Part shown: positions 8,179-16,197 of the stretch, in pieces
Layout: each line of letters starts with the position of its first letter
How positions within the stretch are numbered: the first letter of the stretch is position 1
Source: Circinella umbellata
Lineage: Eukaryota; Mucoromycota; Mucoromycetes; Mucorales; Lichtheimiaceae
Assembly (NCBI GenBank): GCA_025093555.1
Contig: JAIWNF010000175.1
Location: 1-16,197, forward strand
DNA: 16,197 nt
Reading direction: 5' to 3'
Position numbers and translations under genes: made by a program
The notes under the pieces: generated by a model
Databases searched by the model: none
What the model saw: only the letters and a program-made list of their open reading frames with translations
What the model was told of the DNA's origin: nothing

Positions 8179-8799
8179 TACAATGGGAAAAAAGAAGTTA
8201 TAGTAGGAAAAAAAAGTTATAGTGATAAAAAAGTTTATAGTGAAAAGAAAAGTTATGGTACAGAAAAGAAAAGTACAAATAAGTTTTTGTGGTAGAAATA
8301 TAATATGATATGGATTTTTCTTTTGTGGGGGCGAGTATAAGTTTGCCTTTTCTGTTTACAACCAAATAAAAGTTCACAATTCTCTTTCTCATTACTAGAT
8401 TAATAAAAATAGCAATTAAGTTCATTAATCTCTCTTTTTAATCTTCAATTTTTGTTTTTTTCTTTTCAGGTATTTTTTTTCTATATTAAAGCCATTACTA
8501 CTTTTCTTTCAACTGCTCTATTCAAGTATATCATAATATACAAAAACTTACTCTCTTCTTTATTTGAATATATATATATACCTTACCACAGCATTGTTAA
8601 AACTTTGATTCATTACTCTATAATTATAATGACGGATCAGAAAAATTTGACAGATCCATAGATTTCAATCTGTTTACAATCCGGATTGCAGAATTACGAT
8701 CCAAAACCGATCCGAATCCGTTGAGACACAATTCAAATCTGATCCAATCCATATGAAAAACAGATCGGTTTATAAATCCGGATTGTACTAAGATCCCTA
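8179..8799. other. Right part of the hAT-like element
   Basis: The segment begins with more AAGTTATAGTRGGAAAA units (about 8181-8270) that continue the tract seen at 2490-2552, showing that the inner element split one tandem tract. The middle is AT-rich with no recognised gene. From about 8630 to the end there are many CCGGATTG, GATCCG and CCGATC words (subterminal repeats), ending in the CCCTA terminus. Confidence 0.7.
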
Positions 8800-8807
8800 A
8801 TGAGAGC
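8800..8807. repeat. Right 8-bp target-site duplication (ATGAGAGC)
   Basis: An exact direct copy of the octamer at 2126-2133, placed immediately after the CCCTA right terminus of the hAT-like element. Confidence 0.85.
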
Positions 8808-8952
8808 CAGATAAAAACAAGGATGTGGTTAATGATAAAAAGATTAAATTCAGGGCAAAATATGCGTAAAAGAGTACGCGTAATCTGGCCAAAAAAAGAA
8901 CATTACAACTACCCATGTTAAACATAAGAACCAACATACTGTATAAACTCCA
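8808..8952. other. Junction between hAT-like element and retrotransposon remnant
   Basis: About 145 bp with no recognised domain. The rest of the protease and pol should have followed here on the minus strand. I saw no pol on the far side of the hAT-like element either, so the retrotransposon was truncated independently of that insertion. Confidence 0.4.
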
Positions 8953-10720
8953 TTACCAGATAAGGGCATCTCTATATAAGATTAAAAAAATGACTATCAG
9001 TACTGGTGTGATAGTCAAAGATGATAATGATAGATTTTTGTCACTACTTAGAACCAGTTTCATTTTCTTGACTAATGACTGACTGATGATAGAAACACTA
9101 GTGCCAGAATCAAAAATGGTTTGCACGACTTGATCATTAATCACTATTGGACCACGTAAAGAAATACTACTCTTCATGTTATGCAGATTGTATGGGTAAT
9201 TATATTCTGTGTTGTCAGAATCGTACTCGTCGTCCTCTTTAGAAACGGAAACAGAATTCTTGTATTGAGAGAATCTTCAGACCAGGTGCTTTCCCAATTG
9301 GTCTCGTCTTTGTTACCACTCTCAGGATGTTCGTTTTTTTTAGACTGACTTTTAGTGCATTTACGTTCATATCCCGCCTTCTTTAATTATCAGTTCGCCA
9401 TCCATGTAGAAATTTCAGACCATCGCGTACATCTGTGTATGCTTATTTATCAAGTGCCAACCATTGTGCAATACTTAAGCCAGCGTCGACTTCCTTCAAC
9501 CTGTCCCAGACATTTGTTTTTTCTAACTCGACTGGTAGCTTCCTTGGTGATTGTCTTTTCTTTGTGGTCTTGTTTGTTACAGGTAACTTGTCTGGTTGTT
9601 GTGTTGATAATGATGGGATTTGTTGCTGGTTTAGTAGGGTTAATGTAGTTGAATTGTTGACCCTTTTTTTCACCGCGTACATTCATTAGAATCGATGTAT
9701 CAGATGCTCCTCGTCTTCTCTTTTCTATGGCATATACCTCTGCAGTTTCACCCAGGTTGATCTTTGGTAACTGCCTTGAACCTATGTTATGTGGCTCATT
9801 CATTGTGTTGTTCTTATTGACCTTAGGTATATCTTTATTAGGGATGACAGTATCACCCTTTACTGCCATCCACTGCCATTTCCCTTGCTTCTATTTATTA
9901 GATTACTTTGCATAGGGCAACGACTTGATATATGACCATCTTGGCTGCAATTCCTATAGTTTGGTGGTGGCTGTGGAGGATAGTTCAGAGGCAGTACCCT
10001 ATTGTTGCGGTGTTGAGGGAAATTAAGTTGCAACTGTAGCGCTTGAAGACTGTCAGCAACTTGAGATAATAGCATCTGCATTTAGAATGCAGAATCCTCT
10101 GGCCTTATTGTTGTCATGATAGATTTCAATATTCCAGCTACAACATTATGGTTATTTTCATTATCACAACCTTGAACGTTCTCTTGACCATGTAAATATT
10201 TCTTCTGTACGTTGTCGTTTTGCACAGCCCTGTTTACCACCTCTTTCCAAGACATGGAAACACCAGGTTCTTCCATTCAATATGCTATATTAGGATCAAT
10301 AGCCTGCATGAAATAACATACTTGAAAAATTTCAGTAATTGGTCCAACCAAAGGGAACAACTCTTGTAATTTAAACATGACATCCTGTACTAATTCACCC
10401 TCATTTTGTTTGACTGCCTCAATTTTGGACCACCATGCTTCACGATGTTCGGCAGAAATGAATCTGGATTTGAATGCTTCTTTAAAAGCTTCCCAAGTAA
10501 CTATTGTTTCTTCTAATGGTACCCACCAGAGTTCTGCTTGGCCTGTTAGATTAGATGCTGCAATCAATAATACCTCTTCATCCGAACAATTTCCCTTCAG
10601 CCAGAGGCTTTTAACCTTACATAGCCAAACCATTGGCTTTTCATCACCCTTGATTCTAGAAAAGGTCCTAGGAGATGAAATGAATTTGAAAATTTGATGG
10701 TTAATAGTATGTTCGGACAT
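8953..10720 (-). pseudogene. Ty3/Gypsy-type Gag and partial protease, broken
   Basis: Reading down the minus strand, 10720-10280 encodes a capsid-like retrotransposon Gag domain (LTGQAELWW, WEAFKEAFKSRF). The same frame continues through TGA at 10279 and TAA near 10084 to a zinc knuckle, YRNC-SQDG-H-ISSR-C (about 9958-9917), whose first Cys is replaced by Tyr. The frame then shifts near 9865 and again near 9580. The linker is recognisable (VWDRLKEVDAGLSIAQW) and hits more stops. Finally 9177-8953 carries a retropepsin-like active site, FDSGTSVSIIS (Asp codon at about 9111). Only about half a protease remains, and no reverse transcriptase, RNase H or integrase follows. Two nonsense codons, two shifts and a lost zinc ligand mark an old, dead copy. 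Intact, it would form the virus-like particle and process the polyprotein. Confidence 0.82.
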
Positions 10721-10833
10721 GATAGTCTAAAAAAAAAGGTAGTAAGAAATAGCATGTAATGAAATAAGGGTAAAAAAAGGTAATGCAATAATGATATTAG
10801 GAATGATACAACACGATTTCCTTCTTAAAAGTG

Positions 10834-10851
10834 ATCCCAGTCGACCCCCCA
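10834..10851 (-). other. Possible primer-binding site
   Basis: Three bases inside the LTR boundary the minus strand reads TGGGGGGTCGACTGGGAT. A TGG start at this place is what a tRNA-primed element shows, but I could not match the rest to a particular tRNA. Confidence 0.35.
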
Positions 10852-10951
10852 ATTTGACACGTGGTAGAGCTTCCCTTGTTGTAAAGTCTGTCAAGAGTCA
10901 ATTAAAAGAAAAAGGTAAAAGTAAAGTAAAAGAGATCAAAATAGATAAAGA

Positions 10952-10957
10952 TTTATT
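10952..10957 (-). terminator. AATAAA polyadenylation signal in the LTR
   Basis: AATAAA on the minus strand shortly after the TATA box; the expected R-region signal in a short LTR. Confidence 0.5.
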
Positions 10958-10980
10958 ATTTTGCAGTTGAACTGTCCATA

Positions 10981-10990
10981 TTTATATATA
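10981..10990 (-). promoter_or_regulatory. TATA box of the LTR
   Basis: TATATATAAA on the minus strand, about 100 bp from the LTR 5' end and 25-40 bp before the AATAAA signal; fits a U3 promoter. Confidence 0.55.
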
Positions 10991-11091
10991 CTTAAGTGGT
11001 CACATGACCACCCAAGGATCAAATCCTAAATTACAGACCACGTGAACCTTTTCTTTGGTCTGATGAAACGAAACTACCACACAACGTGTCA

Positions 11092-12120
11092 AATCTGACA
11101 TGTGTGGGGCTTGAATGTGATAAAAAGTAAGTATAAAAATAAAGATAAAATAAGATAAAAATTTAAGAAGGAGTAGAATACAATAAAATAAAATAAAAGG
11201 GTTCAAAAAAGTTACGGGTTGAGTGTAGTGGAAGTAAAGAGATAGAAATAGAAAAGAAGATGGTAATAAAAATAAATATCACAGTGATTATCCCAAATCA
11301 ACCGTCAAACAAAATCAATACGAAATAAAAATAAATAAAATCAAAAGTAAAGTCAAAGTTACTATCTGGATCGAAAAGATAAAATTCGTCCTCTTTTATT
11401 GTTTAAGGTGACGCCTTATATATCTTTCAAAAATCAATTTTAAAATAATAGTTCTCTAATAACTATTCTATGGTACAGTAAACACAATGCAATCATAATA
11501 AAAAAATAAAGGTATGGGATAAGAATAAGAGTAAAGTCAACAAGATAAATAAGGTACAAATGAGGATAATAGAAAGGAAATTACATGAAAAATATAAAAT
11601 TGACAGTATGATAATGTGATAATAGTAATATTATTGAGGTGGATAAAGGTAGATAAACGTGAATAATGGATATAGAGGGTGTGTAAGGATTAAGAGGTTA
11701 ATGACAACAAGATAGAGAAATATAAGATAGAAAAATATTAATAATAATAATGAACATAGAGTAAAATATAAAGATATTATTATGAGTATACGGGATCATG
11801 ATATTTTGATAAAAAAAATAAGTGAATGTATATAATAAGATAAGGGAAGAGGGGAGTAGTTGGCAACAAGAAGATATGGTAATAAAATGGATAGGATGAT
11901 AATAAAAATAGTAAATAGATAAAAAAGGAAATTATACGGATCAAACGTATGAGAATAAAGAAGTATGAAAATGGTAAAGATAAAAATAAATAAAAGAAAT
12001 TATGCAAGAGTGCACGGATGACGAAAAAAGAATAATAAAGATAATGAAAATAACGAAAATGTTAATAGAATAATATAATCAATAAAACAACAAAGAAAGG
12101 TAGAAAAGGAATAAATGATG
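11092..12120. other. Purine-rich AT spacer
   Basis: No gene recognised. The plus strand is strongly A and G rich with very little C, especially at 11100-11280 and 11500-12115, and full of GATAA and AATAAAA words. Long open frames on the opposite strand here are low-complexity hydrophobic translations of this bias, not proteins. Confidence 0.6.
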
Positions 12121-12194
12121 ACGGATTAAAGTGATACGTTTTGATCGGCACTCTTAAACATCAAAAAGAATTGAGTCACACTTAACGTCCGTCT
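12120..12194. repeat. Imperfect inverted repeat around GACGGA
   Basis: GACGGATTAAAGTG at the left faces CACTTAACGTCCGTC at the right with about 40 bp between. It lies just upstream of the MULE pseudogene and may be a trace of an element end, but no partner was found downstream. Confidence 0.3.
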
Positions 12195-12298
12195 AATGAA
12201 AGTTTCCCTGTCACAATTTTCTATTTGTTTTTTGGGGGACCAAACAATTGTTTTTTTTTCTTTGGCTTCATTGTGCTGCCCTTGGTAATAAGTACTGA

Positions 12299-12323
12299 GG
12301 AGAAGAAGAAGAAGAAGAAGAAG
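12299..12323. repeat. (GAA)8 microsatellite
   Basis: About eight perfect GAA units. In the frame of the downstream pseudogene it would encode a lysine run, so it probably lies before the true start. Confidence 0.85.
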
Positions 12324-12359
12324 CTAGGGTATATCCAGAGGGTCGCTCCTAGCTATCCT

Positions 12360-13839
12360 TTACCAATCTTCACCTTTTCCATTATTGATCTTAATACTTT
12401 TTATAATTGGTTTAATAATATTGCTTCACAACATGCAAATTTTGTAAAAAATGGTTCATATACTCCAGTCAAGATCTCAAATTCAACTTTTAATAATGCT
12501 ATAACTCACGTCGGTCGTCACTAAGAAGTCCAAACAACTCTATATTTTATATGTGATTATGCAGGAAAACCCCCAAAAAAGAAAAATGCTGAACAAAATC
12601 AACCCAAAAAACGTCAATGCACCAATCCTACTATTAAAGTAGATTGTAAAGCAAAAATTGAATGTAGAATTTTACTTGATAATACTTGTGAAATTATTTA
12701 TTATTGGCAGCACTCCTCGCACAATTCTACAGAATATTCAGAATTAAAGAAATCATGTTTCCCTGTTGAAGTAAAGAACTGGATAAACGAGCATGTTGAA
12801 AAAAACATGGATTGGAAAGCATTTAAAGATTTGTTATGTTTATCACCTAAAGAATTACAAGAGGTTAGTGAATTATAATTAAAACAGCTCTTCATGGCTT
12901 GGTTTTATCTAACAGCTCCTATATTCATCTTAGGCTGAAAATGATGATTCAAAAGTTCCATTATCTCTATTAGTTAATGCATCTGATGTTCAAAATGCTA
13001 TCTTAGCAAAGCTTTCGAAGTCGTCAAGAAAAGCTTATATTGATAAAGAAAGTGTTTTGTTGTGGTTTGATGAATTATGTAAAGGAGAATATCATGTTCT
13101 TCAGCATATATATTCCAGCTCATTTGTGATTGCATGGGTATCCCTATGGCAAAAATCGGTGAGTAATAATAAACATTGTTGGATAGAGCTATATGGTGTT
13201 AGATGAATGGATGATCTGACTTGGTTATTAAAAAATCTTATTTGTTATTTAGATTTTACAAAGACAAGAAGATATATGTATTGATTCGACCCACAAAACT
13301 TGCAAATCATTTTTAGATGATGAAGACTGTTATTTGTTACCATTGTTGCAAAGGATAGTTCAACAAACAAAGGATGTCCACTGGGATTTATGATAACGAA
13401 TAGTGAAACGTCTGAAACTATATCTATGTGCGTGGTTAGAATGGCTAAAAAAAGAAGTTGAATTTACTCCAAAAATGATAATGATAGACTGCAGTCCTAT
13501 TGAAATTAATGCAATCAGAGTTGTTTTTCAAGAATTGGTTCAAATTCTTCTCTGCCATTGGCACATAAAGCGTGCATAGGATAAAAAAATTAAAATAGAT
13601 GTGAGCATTGTTATAGTCATTGATATTTTAGTCCTATACTTACATTCTAAGTATATATATATAATGTAGGTCAAGGCATCAACTGGTACCAAAGATTCGA
13701 TGGTCTTATGAAGTGAAGCTCATTCTGATTTAAATAAGTTAATGCATTGTGAAAACCAACACTGGGCGACAAGGGCGCTATGAAGGGGTTTCAAACAGCT
13801 TGGTATCAACTTTATATCAACTTTATATCGGCTTGCTAG
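12360..13839 (+). pseudogene. MULE/FAR1-type transposase pseudogene
   Basis: Segments read FNNIASQHANF, then after an in-frame TAA (12522) YFICDYAGKPPKKK and IKVDCKAKIEC...YYWQHSSHN, the cysteine/histidine pattern of a WRKY-GCM1/FAR1 zinc finger. Introns fit at 12864-12933 (70 nt), 13159-13252 (94 nt) and 13601-13669 (69 nt), all phase 0 with GT-AG ends. The core has ICIDSTHKT (first Asp at 13283), DSSTNKGCPLGFMITNSET, MIMIDCSPIEINAI (second Asp at 13487) and LLCHWHIKRA, the order found in Mutator-like transposases. There are frame changes near 13350 and 13430, a TAG after KRA, and further shifts after 13715. The third acidic residue was not found. The true start is unknown. Confidence 0.78.
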
Positions 13840-15115
13840 GTAAATATCTAGCTCTTTTCAAATAGCATGATATTCTTTGGGAGAACAACTTTTTTAGCAG
13901 ATATGAAGTTGTTCAAACAACTTCATATTTCGGTATCTAAAATGGCCGAGTTCGGGTATAGTATTATTTTTAGATGTGAGGTTATGTAATAAATTGTATG
14001 TTGCACTACATTAGGCTGTGGTACCTGATGAATCTTATTTCTTTTTTGTACAGAGGTCTATATATGGATTTATATTTTGGGGGGGGATTATTTTTTCAGT
14101 GAAAATAAATAATAATTTTAAAAAACGAATAGTTTATATGATATGGTAATATTACCGATTTTATTATAATTTTAATATTTATAGAATTCTAAATAAGCAA
14201 ATAAAAAAAAGAAAAAGAAAAGGGGAAAGGGGAAAGGGGAAAGATTGCGGAAATAAACAAATTTATGTTATATAAAAAAAATAGGATGACTAATGCTAAT
14301 AAGAATGGAAGGGATGACAATTACAAAACAAATAGTGATGTGCGGAAGTGTGAAAGGCAAACAATAATGGTATTGACACAAAAAGCAACAAATAATAGTA
14401 AGAAAAGAAAAAAATAAATCTATGGGAAAATAGTGTATGAGGGATAATTACTTACCTTTGACCGGTCGAGTGGCCATACAAATATCAACTTGAATAGTAT
14501 TATTAAAGAAGAAGCAGTTACCATCTATCTATATATATATATATAACATAAAAGAATTAAATGATATGAGAAAGAGTTAAAACAAAGAATAGTAACCATT
14601 TGAGAAATAAAAATAAATAGAAAACTTACACTTCAATTTTGTTTATATTTGACTTGATATAATAAAATACTGATTATTATATAAAAGAACATTGTTAGTA
14701 AGAGTTATAAATATAAAGTATCAATATGTATATAGTATTACCATGTAAAAAACGATGATCGTAATAACGATAGTGCTTGAGAAATCTAGTAGAGTAAAAA
14801 AAAGAATTGTAAAAGTGAAAGAAAAGGATAAAATGATTTCGAGAAAAAAAATGGTAAAAGATCAAAAAGTTTTTTTCTAAAAAAAAAGGTTCTTATTATC
14901 CTACTATCCTTACTAGGTATTACAAGAGTACCTAATCCAAAAGTTTGAATAAATAAGCTCCCCCAAATATACTTCCTTCTGACCTCACTTATCTTTTTCT
15001 TTTCAGCAAAAATAAGTACATATTCCACTTACCGTAATCCACCAAGCTATTAAAAATGTAACTACATACTATTTGACGTGTTGAATAATTTCTTTTATAT
15101 TAACATTTTCTTTAG
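13840..15115. other. AT-rich spacer with poly-G and GGGGAAA tracts
   Basis: No gene is convincing. It includes G8 at 14079-14086, GGGGAAA three times at 14222-14242, an AT run near 14529-14545, and three consensus splice donors on the minus strand (near 14456, 14633 and 15032) that could belong to a decayed gene. Confidence 0.5.
14222..14242. repeat. (GGGGAAA)3 tandem repeat
   Basis: Three perfect 7-bp units. Three G4 runs alone do not make a standard intramolecular quadruplex. Confidence 0.85.
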
Positions 15116-16197
15116 ATGCCAACTATAGGAGAGCGTAATGCCGCACGTGCCCAACGCAACATGGACCGTAATGCTGTTATCCAACAAGATAACACAAGAA
15201 GCACTGCCTTGCTGATCGAAGATCGGATTCGTGAGTTGGAGACGAGAAACATGATGTTGGAATCGCGTGTTGAGGCGATGGGAAATGTCATTGCTAGACA
15301 AGCATTGGCACAACAGCAAGAAGTGCAACTCCAACTTGCTGTTAGTCAGAATCCTGACACGGTCATGATGGATGGTGCAGTGCACGATAATCGAATCCAA
15401 AGATCAGATAATGTTTCGGTAAAGAAATCACTAGGGTCACTAGTTAAAAAAATTACAAAAAAAAATACAGAGTCGATTAGTAACCTCATTAAGTAATAGG
15501 GTGCCATTCGTAACCACAACACAGCCTTGGCTAGTGCAGGTTTTCGATGGAATGAAACATACCGATCCGTCCACAATCGGGCAACCAAAGTGGCAATCAT
15601 GGCATACATTGAAGGCCTTAGACAGTATGCCATTCAAGGTGACCGATTGTCAAAGAAAATCTACTCTTTCTTTGACAATCAATGCACGAAATCTCGTCAA
15701 TCGGCTGAGCGTGCAGAGAAACGCAAGACGTCCAATCGACGTAATACTCGTCGTCATGCTGTAAGGAAAAAAAATATTACGTGATTAAAAAAGAGACAGT
15801 AGACTAACAAATATTGTAGAAAAAAGATCGTCGATTGAAGGCTTTTCACCTTCATCAGGCTCGCATGCAAGAGTGCTACCCTGGAGCAGAAGCGCTGCTC
15901 CAAGTAGGGTATATGTCTGAGGAAGAGACAGATGACGAGTATGAGGGAGAGGCTGGGAAGCATGTTGTCGTTTGGCAACCACAATGGAGAAATGAGAAGG
16001 TATGTATATTTACCATAATAATTGACTACTGTATATGCATTTTGATTCTGATTTTTGATGTTTAGGCGAATGAATTCTTGTTGCATCTTGACCAGTTGGC
16101 ACCTCCTTCAGATGCTACTAGATTGGTGAAAAGATTTGGTGGTGTTCGTGTCGTTGTGTTTTTTTTTTTTTGTAGGAGACTAAAGAGTCTTTTTTTA
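15116..16197 (+). CDS. Multi-exon gene of unknown function, 5' part
   Basis: Exons fit at 15116-15418, 15500-15760, 15820-15999 and 16066 to the window end, all phase 0 with GT-AG introns of 81, 59 and 66 nt. The first intron is the least certain: without it the frame runs on to a double stop TAA TAG at 15494-15499, then resumes in the same frame. The N-terminus has a probable coiled coil (about residues 33-75, IEDRIRELETRNMMLESRVE), followed by a Gln-rich part. Exon 2 is basic and rich in Arg (RRNTRRHAV). Exon 3 has an acidic SEEETDDEYEGE run and then WQPQWRNEK, continuing as ANEFLLHLDQL in exon 4. Acidic run, PxWR and a Leu-rich LDxL tail resemble a protein type often seen near fungal transposons, but I cannot name it. 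It is cut by the window edge; a T12 run near 16160 may be intronic. Confidence 0.62.
15419..15499 (+). other. Possible intron or nonsense-bearing segment
   Basis: Starts GTAAAG and ends AAGTAATAG; 81 nt, a multiple of three, phase 0, and it contains both in-frame stops. Either it is an intron, or the gene carries tandem nonsense codons. Its translation, basic and Lys-rich, does not settle the question. Confidence 0.5.
15761..15819 (+). other. Intron of the unknown gene
   Basis: 59 nt, GTAAGG to TTGTAG, phase 0; contains a TGA in the exon 2 frame, and its removal joins two protein-like stretches. Confidence 0.75.
16000..16065 (+). other. Intron of the unknown gene
   Basis: 66 nt, consensus donor GTATGT and acceptor TTTAG, phase 0; joins RNEK to ANEFLL. 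Confidence 0.8.

Larger units (their letters stand above)
2134..8799. mobile_element. hAT-like element, interrupted by an inner transposon
   Basis: The left end reads TAGGGCTCTTAGTA (2134-2147) and the right end, read inward on the minus strand, TAGGGATCTTAGTA (8799-8786): 13 of 14 bases match. Immediately outside lies the same octamer ATGAGAGC at 2126-2133 and 8800-8807, a perfect 8-bp target duplication. An 8-bp duplication and ends close to (C/T)A(G/A)GG are typical of the hAT superfamily. Only 2134-2552 and 8179-8799, about 1.04 kb, belong to this element; the rest is the inner transposon. Both subterminal regions are rich in CGGATC, CCGGATTG and AATCCG words, as expected for hAT subterminal binding sites. 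No hAT transposase is visible in the remaining kilobase, so it was probably non-autonomous. Confidence 0.83.
10855..11091 (-). repeat. 5' LTR of the Gypsy-like retrotransposon
   Basis: About 237 bp, starting TGACACGTTGTGTGGTAG and ending CTACCACGTGTCA on the minus strand, so it has TG...CA ends within an imperfect terminal inverted repeat. It lies upstream of Gag at the expected distance. Inside are a TATA box and an AATAAA signal in the right order. No second LTR is in the window, so the call rests on termini, signals and position. Confidence 0.72.

Noticed and set aside
9355..9915. Plus-strand open frames over the Gag-protease remnant
   Set aside because: They are antisense to recognisable Gag linker sequence and have no family features.
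10377..10697. 106-codon plus-strand frame
   Set aside because: Antisense shadow of the Gag capsid-like domain.
11401..11417. Small hairpin TAAGG-TGACG-CCTTA
   Set aside because: Five-base arms are expected by chance in AT-rich DNA and it is not near a gene end.
11780..12007. 75-codon hydrophobic minus-strand frame resembling membrane segments
   Set aside because: Produced by the purine-rich plus strand; composition only, no start context or homology.
14222..14242. G-quadruplex candidate
   Set aside because: Only three adjacent G4 runs; a fourth run is not close by.
15346..16086. Minus-strand frames opposite the unknown 3' gene
   Set aside because: Shadows of the plus-strand exons, whose phases and introns agree better.

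Overview
The window looks like repeat-rich DNA from a filamentous fungus, most likely an early-diverging lineage such as Mucoromycota. The evidence is very AT-rich spacers, short GT-AG introns (about 59-94 nt), and a mix of Tc1/mariner-like, hAT-like, MULE-like and Ty3/Gypsy-like elements. The lineage is an inference. No rRNA, tRNA or CRISPR was recognised, and most of the coding DNA belongs to mobile elements.

Layout. 1-2125: AT-rich spacer with short repeats and no convincing gene. 2134-8799: an hAT-like element (TIR TAGGG(C/A)TCTTAGTA, 8-bp target duplication ATGAGAGC on both sides) split by a second element. 2553-8178: that inner element, 5.6 kb, with nearly identical inverted arms of about 700 bp. 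Each arm is mostly a degenerate tandem array of about 23-bp units, so the architecture is foldback-like. 8950-11091: a broken Ty3/Gypsy-type retrotransposon on the minus strand with 5' LTR, Gag, a damaged zinc knuckle and the start of the protease; RT, integrase and 3' LTR are absent. 11092-12120: purine-rich spacer. About 12360-13839: a MULE/FAR1-type transposase pseudogene with recognisable introns. 13840-15115: AT-rich spacer. 15116 to the end: the 5' part of a multi-exon gene of unknown function.

The most interesting object is the inner element. It carries two tail-to-tail genes, each starting about 80-90 bp inside an arm. The minus-strand gene encodes an IS630/Tc1-mariner transposase with an intact DD34E triad. 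The plus-strand gene is a diverged paralogue that keeps the fold, the 34-residue spacing and the same phase-1 intron position, but has T-D-D in place of D-D-E. The arms differ by only a couple of substitutions by eye, so the insertion is recent or homogenised, yet the catalytically degenerate paralogue is still open for 467 codons. One possibility is that the active enzyme cuts the ends while the inactive paralogue binds the 23-bp arrays as a regulator or structural partner. That role is inference. The nesting order is clear: the hAT-like element landed first, then the inner element inserted into an AGTTATAGT-type tandem tract within it.
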